From: Sphingomonas natans
GTDB taxonomy: Bacteria > Pseudomonadota > Alphaproteobacteria > Sphingomonadales > Sphingomonadaceae
Assembly: GCF_030546695.1 (NCBI RefSeq)
Contig: NZ_JAUOTP010000003.1
Location: 1 to 64,000 of the forward strand
Length of the DNA stretch: 64,000 nucleotides
Reading direction: 5' to 3'
Below are positions 51,169 to 60,296 of the stretch, one piece after another. The notes under the pieces are model-generated. The model had not been told where the DNA came from. It saw only the letters and a program-made list of their open reading frames with translations, and searched no databases. Position numbers and translations under genes: made by a program. How positions within the stretch are numbered: the stretch's first letter is position 1; every line of letters starts with the position of its first letter.

Positions 51169-52200
51169 TCATCTCCTTTTGCCGCCCTTTGCGGCACGGG
51201 ACCGTCGAACCGCGGCGGCACTGCTGTTCACCCCGTCCTCGCTGGCGAGCTTGCGCCACCGTTCGAAGCGCGTGAGCGAGATCGCCTCTTCCGCAATCGC
51301 GGCGCGAACTGCGCATCCGGGCTCGTCACGATGGGTGCAGTTCGAGAACCGGCAGGCGAGCGTCAGCGCCAAGATATCGTCGAACACCTCGGCGACGCCC
51401 AAGCTCACCTCGGACATCCGCAGCTCTCGCATGCCGGGCGTATCGACAAGCCAGCCGCCGGCCTCCGGCCCTTGACCCAACCGATACATTTGCCGGACGG
51501 TCGTCGTGTGCAGGCCTTTGCCGTCGCTCGCGCGTACCGCCTGCGTCGCGATGCGATCGGATCCCGTCAGCGTGCCGACGAGTGTCGATTTGCCCACGCC
51601 CGACGATCCGACGAGCGCTACGGTTTCGCCGGCACAACAATAGTCGCCCAAGCGGGCGACGCTCTTGGGATCGCGCCCATTGATCAGTTCCACTTGCAAG
51701 CCCGGCTGGAGCGCGCGCGCTCCCTCGACGAACTGTTCGGACGAAGAGGAAAGGTCCGCCTTGGTGAGCACGACGACCGGCCTCACGCTCACGTCCCGGG
51801 CGAGCACGAGGTAGCGCTCGATGCGCGCGACATTGAAATCCTGATCGCAGGAGGTGATGATGAACAGCGTATCGACATTTGCGGCGATCAGTTGAACCCG
51901 CCGTTCGTCGCCGGGGGCCGGCCGCTTGAACACGCTGATACGATCCAGAATGCGTGCCATGCTCCGGGTTTCCGGATCGATCAGGAGCCAATCGCCCACG
52001 GTAGGCCGGTCCAGCGGCCCCACCGGCAGCGCGAGGCTGGACGAGACGGAGCCATCGATCCCCTCCCCCACCACATCGACCATTCCGCGATGGACCGACA
52101 TCACGCGAGCCGGTAGGTGCAGCCGATCCTCACCGGACAGCTGCTCGCTGAAAAACGGCTTCCAGCCGAGTTGGTGAAGGGTCAAGCTCGGTGCGTCCAT
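51169..52200 (-). CDS. rsgA: Ribosome small-subunit-dependent GTPase A
   Basis: A 343-residue circularly permuted GTPase. An OB fold (~30-105) precedes NVDTLFIITSCD and the G4-like VVLTKADL. The P-loop GSSGVGKSTLVGTL and switch motif DTPGMREL come after these, the permuted G-motif order, followed by a zinc finger in CRFSNCTHRDEPGCAV. It assists maturation of the 30S subunit. Its location inside a carbohydrate-utilisation locus, directly against a broken YdcF gene, is unexpected for a housekeeping gene. It may be a second, transferred copy. Confidence 0.94.
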   Translation of the reverse strand: MDAPSLTLHQLGWKPFFSEQLSGEDRLHLPARVMSVHRGMVDVVGEGIDGSVSSSLALPVGPLDRPTVGDWLLIDPETRSMARILDRISVFKRPAPGDERRVQLIAANVDTLFIITSCDQDFNVARIERYLVLARDVSVRPVVVLTKADLSSSSEQFVEGARALQPGLQVELINGRDPKSVARLGDYCCAGETVALVGSSGVGKSTLVGTLTGSDRIATQAVRASDGKGLHTTTVRQMYRLGQGPEAGGWLVDTPGMRELRMSEVSLGVAEVFDDILALTLACRFSNCTHRDEPGCAVRAAIAEEAISLTRFERWRKLASEDGVNSSAAAVRRSRAAKGGKRR

Positions 52201-52257
52201 CGGTCCAACAGAGCTTTCATCGGAACCCGCATGCGGAGGGAGCGGAGCTTCGTCCGC

Positions 52258-52404
52258 TTAGGGATCGATCCCGCTCTCTTTGTTCGGCGTCGCTGATCCG
52301 GACAGCTTTTTATCCGCCTTGGCCTTCACCTTCGCGGCGGTCTCGGCAGCCTTGCTTTTCTCGCGCTCGCGGCGCTCGAAATCATAATTCGTTTTGCGTG
52401 GCGT
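52258..52404 (-). CDS. Possible small Lys/Glu/Ala-rich protein lacking a normal start
   Basis: The minus-strand frame PRKTNYDFERREREKSKAA..KVKAKADKKLS ending in ESGIDP resembles short proteins I associate with sphingomonads that begin MPxKxNYxFERRxRE. Here the position of the initiator Met is ACG (52404-52402). Either ACG is used, a start-destroying mutation has occurred, or the frame is part of a longer one. Confidence 0.4.
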   Translation of the reverse strand, partial: TPRKTNYDFERREREKSKAAETAAKVKAKADKKLSGSATPNKESGIDP

Positions 52405-52714
52405 GTCCGTTGCTCCGAAAAGATCAGGCGCTCGTGAAGGGCCTATGCCGTTGGGCGCCCGGGTCCGCCTACACCGATCCTGGCTTCGGGGCTAGGCTAG
52501 CGGCTTGAGGTAGCCCAAGAGAGTCAGCGCTGACCCTAGAGCCGACGTTCAGCGCCGTCGCCGCGCCCCCAACTTCAAACATTCATTCCTATGGCTTCGA
52601 TGCGATGGACAGCGTTCGCCGCACGGTGCGATCGTGATGAATAAACTCAGCGACCGTCAGGACGCACCAAGCGCCACGAGGCGGCCTGGGTCGCGTCCGC
52701 AACCCTGCTTCTGA
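52405..52714. other. Intergenic region
   Basis: About 310 bp between the small Lys-rich frame and the end of the Gfo-type oxidoreductase. No gene, hairpin or repeat was recognised. Confidence 0.4.
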
Positions 52715-53875
52715 TCAGCCCGTCGTGGCACGCTTTGCAGATGCGGTCGCCGTCAGGACCAGTTCGGCGGCGAGCAGTGCGCCCTCCTGATCCTGCGCAA
52801 TCGACGTATGCTCGACGATGTCGGCGATGAACTGCGGGCCGAACGGCAACGGCACCTTCGAGCAATCGAGGTAGCGCGCCCCCTTCCGGTCGGCGATGAA
52901 GAGGTGGTTTCCGCCCGGCCGGCCCACCAGGTCCACATATTTGCGCAGTTCAATATAGCCCTCGGTGCCGAGGATGAAGAGGCGCCCGTCGCCCCAGGTG
53001 GGCAGGCCGTCCGGTGTGAACCAGTCGACGCGGACATAGCCAGCGCCCCCGTCGCCATGCACCATCATGTCGCCGAAATCCTGGAAATCGGGATGCTGGG
53101 GGTTGCCGAAATTGCCGACCTGCGAGGCGACCACCTCGGCGCGCGTGCTGCCCGTGAGATATACGAACTGATCCGCCTGATGGCTGCCCACATCGGTCAA
53201 GATGCCGCCGTTGCGCTTGGTATCCCAGAACCATTCGGGGCGGGACGGCGCGGACAAGCGATGCGGCGCGAGATTGATCGTCTGGATCACGCGCCCGATC
53301 GCGCCTTCGTGCACCAGCTGCCCCGCCATCACCGCGGCCGGCACCTCCAGCCGCTCCGAATATAGGATGCCGAACTTGCGGCCTGTCTCCGTGATGGCCT
53401 GCCGCACTTCGGCAAGCTGCTGCAGCGTCACCACCGCCGCCTTGTCGCTCAGATAATCCTTGCCCGCGCGCATCACCTTGATGCCCAGCGGCGCGCGCAA
53501 TGCGGGGATGGCGGCGCTGCAGACCAGCTTGATCTTGCGATCGTCGATGATTTCGTCTTCCGATCGCGCCAGCTTCACGTCGCCATAGCGCTTGCGGAAG
53601 GCCGCGATCTGGCCGGGATCGCTCGCGTAGAAGGCGGTCAACACGCCGCCGCCGCGGATCATCGCGTCCGTGATGCTGTAGATGTGGTTATGGTCGAGCC
53701 CGATCACGGCGAAGGGGACGCGATATGTGGCCTCGGGCGCCGGCCGCGCGGGCGCGCCTTCGGTGGGCGCGTCGCCGCGCGTGGCGGACTGAGCGAAGAC
53801 ATCGGCGGCGGCAAGGCCCGACAGGCCGGCGGCGGCCCCGAGACCAAGAAGGGTGCGGCGGTCTGCATCGATCAT
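52715..53875 (-). CDS. Gfo/Idh/MocA-family oxidoreductase with Tat signal
   Basis: A 386-residue protein. A twin-arginine signal (DRRTLLGLGAAAGLSGLAAA) precedes the Rossmann fold VPFAVIGLDHNHIYS and the C-terminal domain with RNGGILTDVGSHQADQFVYL, the family Gly-Asp-His segment. The usual EKP motif is changed to SDKAA. These enzymes oxidise or reduce sugars and their derivatives with a bound nicotinamide cofactor; the Tat signal implies export in folded, cofactor-loaded form. It lies in the glycosidase locus and follows the remnant of a related gene by ~60 bp. Confidence 0.92.
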   Translation of the reverse strand: MIDADRRTLLGLGAAAGLSGLAAADVFAQSATRGDAPTEGAPARPAPEATYRVPFAVIGLDHNHIYSITDAMIRGGGVLTAFYASDPGQIAAFRKRYGDVKLARSEDEIIDDRKIKLVCSAAIPALRAPLGIKVMRAGKDYLSDKAAVVTLQQLAEVRQAITETGRKFGILYSERLEVPAAVMAGQLVHEGAIGRVIQTINLAPHRLSAPSRPEWFWDTKRNGGILTDVGSHQADQFVYLTGSTRAEVVASQVGNFGNPQHPDFQDFGDMMVHGDGGAGYVRVDWFTPDGLPTWGDGRLFILGTEGYIELRKYVDLVGRPGGNHLFIADRKGARYLDCSKVPLPFGPQFIADIVEHTSIAQDQEGALLAAELVLTATASAKRATTG

Positions 53876-53933
53876 CGAAAACGGCCTTTCGGTCAGGCGG
53901 CATCGCGCCGGTGGAGATGAAACGGAAACGGCA

Positions 53934-54038
53934 TCAGACGGCGACGAGCGAGGTTGGCCAGGTCACGGCCTCGCCGCGATCCATCGCCTGTTCGCCGAGC
54001 AGCGAGGCGACGCATGCCGCATAGTCCTGCGCCAGCAA
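53934..54038 (-). pseudogene. C-terminal remnant of a second Gfo/Idh/MocA oxidoreductase
   Basis: Only 34 codons remain: QDYAACVASLLGEQAMDRGE, then AVTWPTSLVAV and stop. This resembles the usual C-terminal tail of Gfo/Idh/MocA proteins. A TAA lies directly upstream in frame (54041-54039) and the sequence beyond is unrelated. The remnant stands where a co-transcribed paralogue of the 52715-53875 gene would be expected. Confidence 0.55.
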
Positions 54039-54382
54039 TTACGCTGGATCACGTCATGCCGAAAGCACACTATCGGTGCTTTTCGATCTTCGGAATATGT
54101 ACGGCTTGGCGACAAGGATTTCACCGCCTTGCGTGAGTTCTCCCCGCGCCTCTTTGCAAAACTGCGATCCACGCTCGTTCCAAGGAAGATCCACGACACG
54201 CTGGCGATCGGCCTTTACGAGGGCATGCAACGCGGCGAAGCCATGCACGTGCATATCGTGCTTGCGAGCCCACGGCGCTGGCCGAAATCGATGACTTCCT
54301 CGACGTCGCCTCATTGTTCAAGGCGATCGGAACCGGAGTAAAGCTGCATGCGCACCTTATCCGGTGGTAAAATATCGTCGAT
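54039..54382. other. Intergenic region after the remnant
   Basis: About 340 bp of DNA unlike its neighbours. A plus-strand frame contains YVRLGDKDFTALREFSPRLF and IHDTLAIGLYEGMQRGEAMH, which look protein-like but have no clear start and then run out of register. This could be a broken gene of unknown family. Confidence 0.4.
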
Positions 54383-54862
54383 GTGACCGAATTCGATCTG
54401 CCGACCCGTGCTGCGACCTTCGCGGCAATCGAACGCTTCGTGGCAGACCGGCTGGCCCGCGCCGGCTTCGCCGATCACGTCCTGAGCACCGTCGACGTCG
54501 CGGCGGCAGACCCGATCGGCGCGGCCGATGCTCCGCGGGACGTGATGGAGGCGATCAAGTGTGTCGAAACTGCGGTTTCCGACCTCGGCTCGGCGGATCC
54601 CTCTATTTCCCGAAACCTGCTGTGGATAACGGGTTTCTATGCGCGCCAGGCGTCGTTGCAGAAGCTCGGCGCAGCGCAGCCGCTCATCGATCTGGCGATC
54701 CGTACCAGCATCGGGCGTCGGGTCGGCGACGTCTACCGGCGCATGAGTCTGCCGGCGCGGCACGGCTTCGTCCTGCTCACATCCGAGCTGAACGGCCGCT
54801 TCGTGCAATGCTATGACGACGGCATGCCGATCGCAAACATAGCGCTTGCCGGACGTCCATGA
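54383..54862 (+). CDS. Hypothetical protein
   Basis: A 159-residue protein from GTG 54383 with no recognisable family. Segments such as FAAIERFVADRLARAGF, VMEAIKCVETAVSDLG and DPSISRNLLWITGFYARQA show regular amphipathic helices. It is on the plus strand inside a minus-strand metabolic locus, next to an insertion scar, so it may belong to inserted DNA. Codon and residue usage look genuine rather than chance. Confidence 0.5.
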   Translation: MTEFDLPTRAATFAAIERFVADRLARAGFADHVLSTVDVAAADPIGAADAPRDVMEAIKCVETAVSDLGSADPSISRNLLWITGFYARQASLQKLGAAQPLIDLAIRTSIGRRVGDVYRRMSLPARHGFVLLTSELNGRFVQCYDDGMPIANIALAGRP

Positions 54863-55555
54863 TGACGCTGTGACAATCAGCCATGCGACATGGAGCATCC
54901 TCGCGGGCGTCCTGTCGCTCGCGTGTAGCCGTATCCACGCTGATACTCGCGCGCTGCAATATCGACGTCGTGCCGAGCTGGTCCACCTGGCACGAAACAA
55001 TTGATGTGCCGCATGATCGCGCCGTCGCGGGAGCCCTGACGGCTGATAAGTTCGTCGTGATTGTCGATCTCGGACTTTCAAAGAGACTCTCGACACAGTT
55101 CCGCTCACCGTTCCCCCGATCCGGCTTCAATCGACCGTCAAAACAATGCGCAGGCTCGGCAGATCAAGACTTTCGGCAAGGGCGGCGCAGGAGAGTTCGT
55201 GCGGGCCGGCTCCCATCATTACGCCTGATTGAAACGACCCATTCCTGGACCTTGGCGGGTCGATTTCGGATTTCCACCTTTAGACGTCTGCTTATGGAGA
55301 TATTATGGCCGTTTTTGCGGGCAGTCGAACCAGCGGTTGATCGCCGGTAATTGGTTGGTGGCAGAACGCCGTCTTGAAGAACGTCGACGGCGCATAGCGA
55401 GCGACAAGTCGACGAGGTCGGACCACTGATCTCGTAACGCCTGTCGAAAGCGAATGCGCTGCCAAGGAGCGAAGGTGGGATTGAAACTTGGGACCGCCAC
55501 GCTCCTGCTTTGTAACGCCTCGTTCAATCGGAAATAGGCAACCACCGAAGGCAGC
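54863..55555. other. Intergenic region
   Basis: About 690 bp. Several frames of 60-155 codons on both strands are rich in Arg and Ser and lack motifs. No RNA gene or repeat was recognised. Its length inside an otherwise packed locus supports a history of insertion or decay. Confidence 0.4.
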
Positions 55556-56020
55556 CTATGTCGGGTCGGCCAGTGCCGCGCACGTCGCGAGCGCCGCGAC
55601 ACTGCCGCCAAGCAGTGCTCCATACACCGTCTTGACCGTCGCCACGGTCACGAAAGGCCATTCGTCAGGCCCTGCGAGCAGGGCGATAGCGGTCAAAAGG
55701 ACGCCGATGCCGGCAGCACAGCAGGCAACGAGCAGGGCGCGAAGCATGGCGTGCGTTGGCAATCGACTTCGCGCTTTACGGACGGGGATCGCGCCCGATC
55801 GGACACGGCGACGCGTCAGCAGCGTCGGCACGAAAGTGGACATCAACGCCACCATGAAACTCTGGGGAATCGCGTCAACGATCAATCCGCCAGTGCCGCC
55901 TACCGGTATGGAGGCTTGGCCGCCGAAAATGAAAAAGCAGAAGACCAAGCTCAACACCGCACTGATTGCGAAGCCTATGCTCGTTTCGGCCGCGAGATAA
56001 TGGCGATGTTCGGCTGTCAC
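55556..56020 (-). CDS. Small integral membrane protein
   Basis: From GTG 56020 the frame gives 154 residues with about four hydrophobic segments: IGFAISAVLSLVFCFFIFGG, then IPQSFMVALMSTFVPTLL, ALLVACCAAGIGVLLTAIAL and a last stretch VKTVYGALLGGSVAALA. A basic loop (TRRRVRSGAIPVRKARSR) separates the pairs. GTG 56020 overlaps the upstream hydrolase stop by 4 bp (GTGA), which decides the start and places it as the last gene of the glycosidase operon. The family is not recognised. Confidence 0.7.
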   Translation of the reverse strand: MTAEHRHYLAAETSIGFAISAVLSLVFCFFIFGGQASIPVGGTGGLIVDAIPQSFMVALMSTFVPTLLTRRRVRSGAIPVRKARSRLPTHAMLRALLVACCAAGIGVLLTAIALLAGPDEWPFVTVATVKTVYGALLGGSVAALATCAALADPT

Positions 56021-56955
56021 GGCCGGGTCGGGGTTGTCAGCAGATCGCGCGACGCAAGCCACGCCATGAATTCGGGCAACACCTGCGTGGACGTCGTCCC
56101 GGGGCGGCCCGTACCGAAGCCATGATCGCCCCGCTCATATGCGTGGAACTCGACCGGCCGGTTCGTGGCATGCCAGGCCTCGACAATCCCGAAGCCCTGA
56201 CGGCCGAACAGGCCATCGTCCAGCGCTAGGGCGACGAACATTGGCGGAGCCGCCGGCGGTACGTCGACCTTCTCCATCGGCCCATAGATGTAGCCGATGA
56301 ACGCGGGCATGTCGGTCGGGGCGCCTGACAATACGGTTTGCAACGTTGCCTGTGCCCCGGCTGAGAAGCCAATCATGCCGACACGCGCCGGATCGATATG
56401 CCATTCCGAAGCGCGCTGCCGCACCAGCCGTAATGCCTGCAATCCGTCCGCGGTGGCGGCCGGATCGCTGATCGCATGCGATCCGCCGGGACGGGCCGCT
56501 TCGCCCATGACGCGACCGACCATGGCCATGAACGCCGGCTCCTCATTTGGCACCGGGTTCGTACGATATTTGAGCACAAAGGCGGCGATGCCGCGATCCG
56601 CGAGCCGGTGTGCGACCTCGAACCCCTCGCTGTCCATGGAGAGCGATAGGAATGCGCCGCCGGGTGCGACGATCACAGCCGCTCCGGTCGCCTTGCCAGC
56701 GGCGGGGAGAACCGGCGTGATCGTTGGCACCGTCACATTGCGGACGATGCGCGTATCCGGCCCCATCGGGCCGCTCAACATGCCCCATCGCTCCAGGCTC
56801 GGCCCTTCCGGAGCGATCGATGCCGGATATAGAGGGATGGCGCCCGTCTGATCGGGCGCTGAAATGTGCCCTAGGCTGAAGCTCTTCTGCGCTGCGGCCA
56901 TACCCGGTGACAGAGCGATGAAGGCGGCAACAACGCAGCTCAGGATGCGGGTCAT
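56017..56955 (-). CDS. Secreted alpha/beta hydrolase (acyl/acetyl esterase-like)
   Basis: A 312-residue protein with a cleavable signal peptide (LSCVVAAFIALSPGMAAA). The fold motifs are VIVAPGGAFLSLSMD (oxyanion region), MIGFSAGAQATL with nucleophile Ser198, LALDDGLF with the acid, and ERGDHGFG with the His. It resembles xylan/oligosaccharide acetyl esterases of the BD-FAE type. It overlaps the GH106 gene by 4 bp, so it likely de-esterifies the same plant glycoside or polysaccharide in the periplasm. Confidence 0.9.
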   Translation of the reverse strand: MTRILSCVVAAFIALSPGMAAAQKSFSLGHISAPDQTGAIPLYPASIAPEGPSLERWGMLSGPMGPDTRIVRNVTVPTITPVLPAAGKATGAAVIVAPGGAFLSLSMDSEGFEVAHRLADRGIAAFVLKYRTNPVPNEEPAFMAMVGRVMGEAARPGGSHAISDPAATADGLQALRLVRQRASEWHIDPARVGMIGFSAGAQATLQTVLSGAPTDMPAFIGYIYGPMEKVDVPPAAPPMFVALALDDGLFGRQGFGIVEAWHATNRPVEFHAYERGDHGFGTGRPGTTSTQVLPEFMAWLASRDLLTTPTRP

Positions 56956-59900
56956 CGTTCTTTCCGTTCGTCGATAGCGAGGAGGGTCACGGGGCCGATC
57001 AGTCCCGAAGGCCGTAGCGGTGCGTCGGGGCGATAACCGGGCGCAGCGATGAACGTGCGCTTTGTCGCATCGGGCTGAGCATCACCGATCAAACGGTTGA
57101 CCCACAGGTTGGCGACGCGAACGTCGACGCTGTTCTTGCCGGCATGGATAAAACGGCTAAGGTCGAGACGGAACGGCGCGTGCCAGACAATGCCCACCAG
57201 CTTTCCGTTGACGCGTAGCTCGGCCACATCGCCGACTTGGCCCAAATCGAGCAGCGCTCCCTTCGTTTCGCGCGGCACCGTGAGGTCGCTGGTGTAGCGC
57301 GCGACGCCAGAGAAAAATTTGACGCCCGGATCCGCCTGCAGCTCCAACGGCGCGAGCCGCGGAAGCGTGATCGTCGGCGGCGCCCCTCGGCCCGGCTGGA
57401 AGGCGACCAGCCATGGTGCGGACATCGTCTCGATGGTTCGCGGCGCCTTCGCGGTGACCGTCAAGCTGGCAGCGGGTGCCGGCCGGCGGAAGATGACGAA
57501 GAGCGACTCCTCGGGCGCGAGCGCAAGCGGCACGATCGTCTGCGCGAGTTCGCGGCGATACGACGCCGGCTCGCCGGTTCCGGCGTCGGCACGCCAGATC
57601 TCCGGGGCACGTCCGCTCGCGCGGAACCTGCCGTCGATCGCGAGCGAACGATCGGTGCGGTTGCTCAGGAAGTAGATGTCGGCATCGGACAGGATGCGAT
57701 GCTGGAATAGGACGTCGCTGCCGTTCGCCCCTGCATAAGTAAAGTCGGGTACGATGCCGGCGCGGCCGAGTGCAGCGCCGATGTCATGCCCTGGTGTCAC
57801 CTGCCCGCGGCCCGTCCGGGTCTCGTTTTCATCTCGCCAGAGCGTGTGCACCAGTGTCGCGAACTCCGCCGGATCGTCCGCCAGCGACGGCGAGCCGATC
57901 GGCGGATCGCCGATGATCATCGCGCCCGCGTCCGCCAGTTCCGCAATCCGGCGCAGCGTCGGCAACGTCATCAACCGGCTGCTGCCGCCCAGATAGAGCG
58001 CCCGGTATCGCGCGCCGCCCCTGGCTACGATTACGCCGCCGGAGACGGATAATTGGTCCACCAGCATATCGGCGTTGACGAAATCGAACCCTCGGTCCGT
58101 CGGCACGTCTGCGAGAGGGGCCTGCGCATAGAGTGCCGTCAGCGGCGCTTCCTCGCCGGCGAAATAGGCCACGTCTGCCGCGTGCCTGCCCTGCTGGAGC
58201 AGGAAGCTCGATCGCGCGAGATAATCGACCCACGGCCGCGCCATCTCGGCCCAAGTCTCGTGCCGGTTGAAATATTGTCCGAAGATGGCGAGGCTCAGGC
58301 CCGGCTCCTTGTCGTCCATCGGCGACAGGACGGAGGTGTGGATGACCGGCCGATTGACGCCGAGCGCGAATTCGAGATCCGCCACGCGACGAAGGTCCGA
58401 GGGAGCGAATGCCCAAGGCGCAAACGAGGCGGTGAACGACTCCGCCGCCACCAGATTCTGGCCGTAGACATGCGCGACCGACGCCGCGCCGAGAATGTCG
58501 CCGATCAGCGTGGGACGTGGCGCGCCGCCTTTCGGGAACGCCCACATCGCCGCCATCGGCACGTCGGTATGCGCGCGCATCGCCAGATCGTCGCCGAGCT
58601 GCGGCCGACCATCCTCCAGGGCTTCGCCATACAGTTTCAGGCCATGTTCGTGCGCGATGGTGGCGATCGTGCCATAATGTTCGCTGGTCAGCAGATCTGC
58701 GAGAGTACGCCGGTAATCGTAGAGGAAGGCGTCGCTCTGCGCGCGTGATCCGATCACGGCGCCGGTCAGGACCGGCAGCCAGGGCCTCGCATCATAACCT
58801 CGCAATGCCCTGAACCGCGCGATCATCTGCGGGGTCCAGTTGGCGTCGCCGGATTCGATGCTGTCCGTCAGGAGAGCATCGATGCCCCTGCCCGACGGGC
58901 CCATCGCGCCCTTGTAGGTGTCGAGATAGGTCGAAAGGTAGCGCCGCACTGCCGCGCCGTCATATTTGTCGACCTCCAGCCCGGTCGCTTCCGGCGAGGC
59001 GGGATGGTTGGTCGTTCCGAGCAGGGACCAGCCCAGCCGCACGATCCGCCACCGGCCCGGCGGCGGTGTCCAGTCGAGCGTGCCGTCGGCGTGCAGACGG
59101 TCCGTGAGATCGATCACGCGATCAGGCGCCACCGCGCCACGATCGGGCGCGTTGCCCGCCAGTGCATAATAATCCGGCACGGTGGCGAAGCCCGCCTTCG
59201 CCTCGAACCGATCGGTCCTCGTCTCGGCCGACAACACGAAGCTCGCGATCGGCACCGTCGTGCGAACCGGGCCGGCGGGGAAGATGCCGTCCGCGATCGC
59301 CCCCGGCGCGGGGGGTGCCAGAGCGGTGCGCTTGGCACTGTCGTTCGCCGCCAATACCAGCCGGAAGCGCTGCGCTTCGACGGGATCGAAAGCGACCGTC
59401 GTCGGGACGTTGCCGAGCGGCAGCGTGGCGATCGCTCGCCAACCGGCCGCGGTCAGCGCTTCGAGACGCGGCAGATATTCCGGGTCGCCGAACGGGGGTA
59501 CGGCATCGGGAATGAACAATGTTGCCGAGCGCACCAGTCGCGATTTTGGATAGGCGATCGTGAGCGCCGCTGGCATTTTTTCGTCGCCGCGCGGAAGCGA
59601 GACCTGCGTGTCCTCGCGCCCGTCTTCCAGCGCGGCGATGTCGAGAGGAGCGCCGGCTTGATCCGTCGCCTTGGCATCGCCCGCCACTGTCATGCCGACC
59701 GGATAAGCGAAGACGGCAATCTCGCCCGAGGCCGTCGGCGCGGGCTTGGCATCACGCCCTTCGAATGCGGCCAGCGGATTGGAAAGCGGAGAGGCGCCGT
59801 AGGGACCGGTCACCGAGGATGGGGCCGCCAGGCGGCCCGCGAAACGCTTGCCGCCTGCGACGTCGGTCTCGCTCCAGACCAGTTTCTTCATCGCATCGGC

Positions 59901-60296
59901 CGGGGCCACCCAAGGGCCTCCGGTCTCGCTCCAGCCGGGCGAGGCGGCGATCGCGAGCTCCAGATTCAGTCGATCGGCCGTATCGGCCGCATGGGCGAAG
60001 GCCTGTTTCCAGGCCGGCGTCATATAGGCCAGCCGATCCTTCACGACTTGCGGCGTGCCCAGCGACGCATCGAAGGTCTGGACCCCGCCAATCCCGGCGC
60101 GCTTCATCCATTCGAGATCCTTGGTGATCCCGTCCTCGGTGATGTTGCCGTTCAGCCAATGCCACCATACGCGCGGGCGGGCGCTGGCCGGCGGATCGCG
60201 AAAGCCATCGGCCAGCGGATCGGCCGCGTGCGCCGCACCCGCGCTCCCCATCCAGGCGATCACCGCCAGCGAGGCAACCAGAAAGCGCGCCATCAC
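56952..60296 (-). CDS. GH106 family alpha-L-rhamnosidase
   Basis: A 1114-residue exported enzyme with a signal peptide (FLVASLAVIAWMGSAGAAHA). The GH106 start block is clear: ARPRVWWHWLNGNITEDGI, then KDLEWMKRAGIGGVQTFD. Further conserved pieces include GLEVDKYDGAAVRRYL, LLTDSIESGD and GYDARPWLPVLTG, plus a C-terminal beta-sandwich with TKGALLDLGQVGDVAELRVN. It removes terminal alpha-L-rhamnose from plant glycosides or pectin side chains. Ends overlap both neighbours by 4 bp, marking a strict operon with the esterase and GH1 genes. Confidence 0.93.
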   Translation of the reverse strand: MMARFLVASLAVIAWMGSAGAAHAADPLADGFRDPPASARPRVWWHWLNGNITEDGITKDLEWMKRAGIGGVQTFDASLGTPQVVKDRLAYMTPAWKQAFAHAADTADRLNLELAIAASPGWSETGGPWVAPADAMKKLVWSETDVAGGKRFAGRLAAPSSVTGPYGASPLSNPLAAFEGRDAKPAPTASGEIAVFAYPVGMTVAGDAKATDQAGAPLDIAALEDGREDTQVSLPRGDEKMPAALTIAYPKSRLVRSATLFIPDAVPPFGDPEYLPRLEALTAAGWRAIATLPLGNVPTTVAFDPVEAQRFRLVLAANDSAKRTALAPPAPGAIADGIFPAGPVRTTVPIASFVLSAETRTDRFEAKAGFATVPDYYALAGNAPDRGAVAPDRVIDLTDRLHADGTLDWTPPPGRWRIVRLGWSLLGTTNHPASPEATGLEVDKYDGAAVRRYLSTYLDTYKGAMGPSGRGIDALLTDSIESGDANWTPQMIARFRALRGYDARPWLPVLTGAVIGSRAQSDAFLYDYRRTLADLLTSEHYGTIATIAHEHGLKLYGEALEDGRPQLGDDLAMRAHTDVPMAAMWAFPKGGAPRPTLIGDILGAASVAHVYGQNLVAAESFTASFAPWAFAPSDLRRVADLEFALGVNRPVIHTSVLSPMDDKEPGLSLAIFGQYFNRHETWAEMARPWVDYLARSSFLLQQGRHAADVAYFAGEEAPLTALYAQAPLADVPTDRGFDFVNADMLVDQLSVSGGVIVARGGARYRALYLGGSSRLMTLPTLRRIAELADAGAMIIGDPPIGSPSLADDPAEFATLVHTLWRDENETRTGRGQVTPGHDIGAALGRAGIVPDFTYAGANGSDVLFQHRILSDADIYFLSNRTDRSLAIDGRFRASGRAPEIWRADAGTGEPASYRRELAQTIVPLALAPEESLFVIFRRPAPAASLTVTAKAPRTIETMSAPWLVAFQPGRGAPPTITLPRLAPLELQADPGVKFFSGVARYTSDLTVPRETKGALLDLGQVGDVAELRVNGKLVGIVWHAPFRLDLSRFIHAGKNSVDVRVANLWVNRLIGDAQPDATKRTFIAAPGYRPDAPLRPSGLIGPVTLLAIDERKER

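Noticed and set aside
54883-55350. 155-codon plus-strand frame
   Set aside because: No motif, composition of a chance frame, and overlapping equally poor frames on the other strand.
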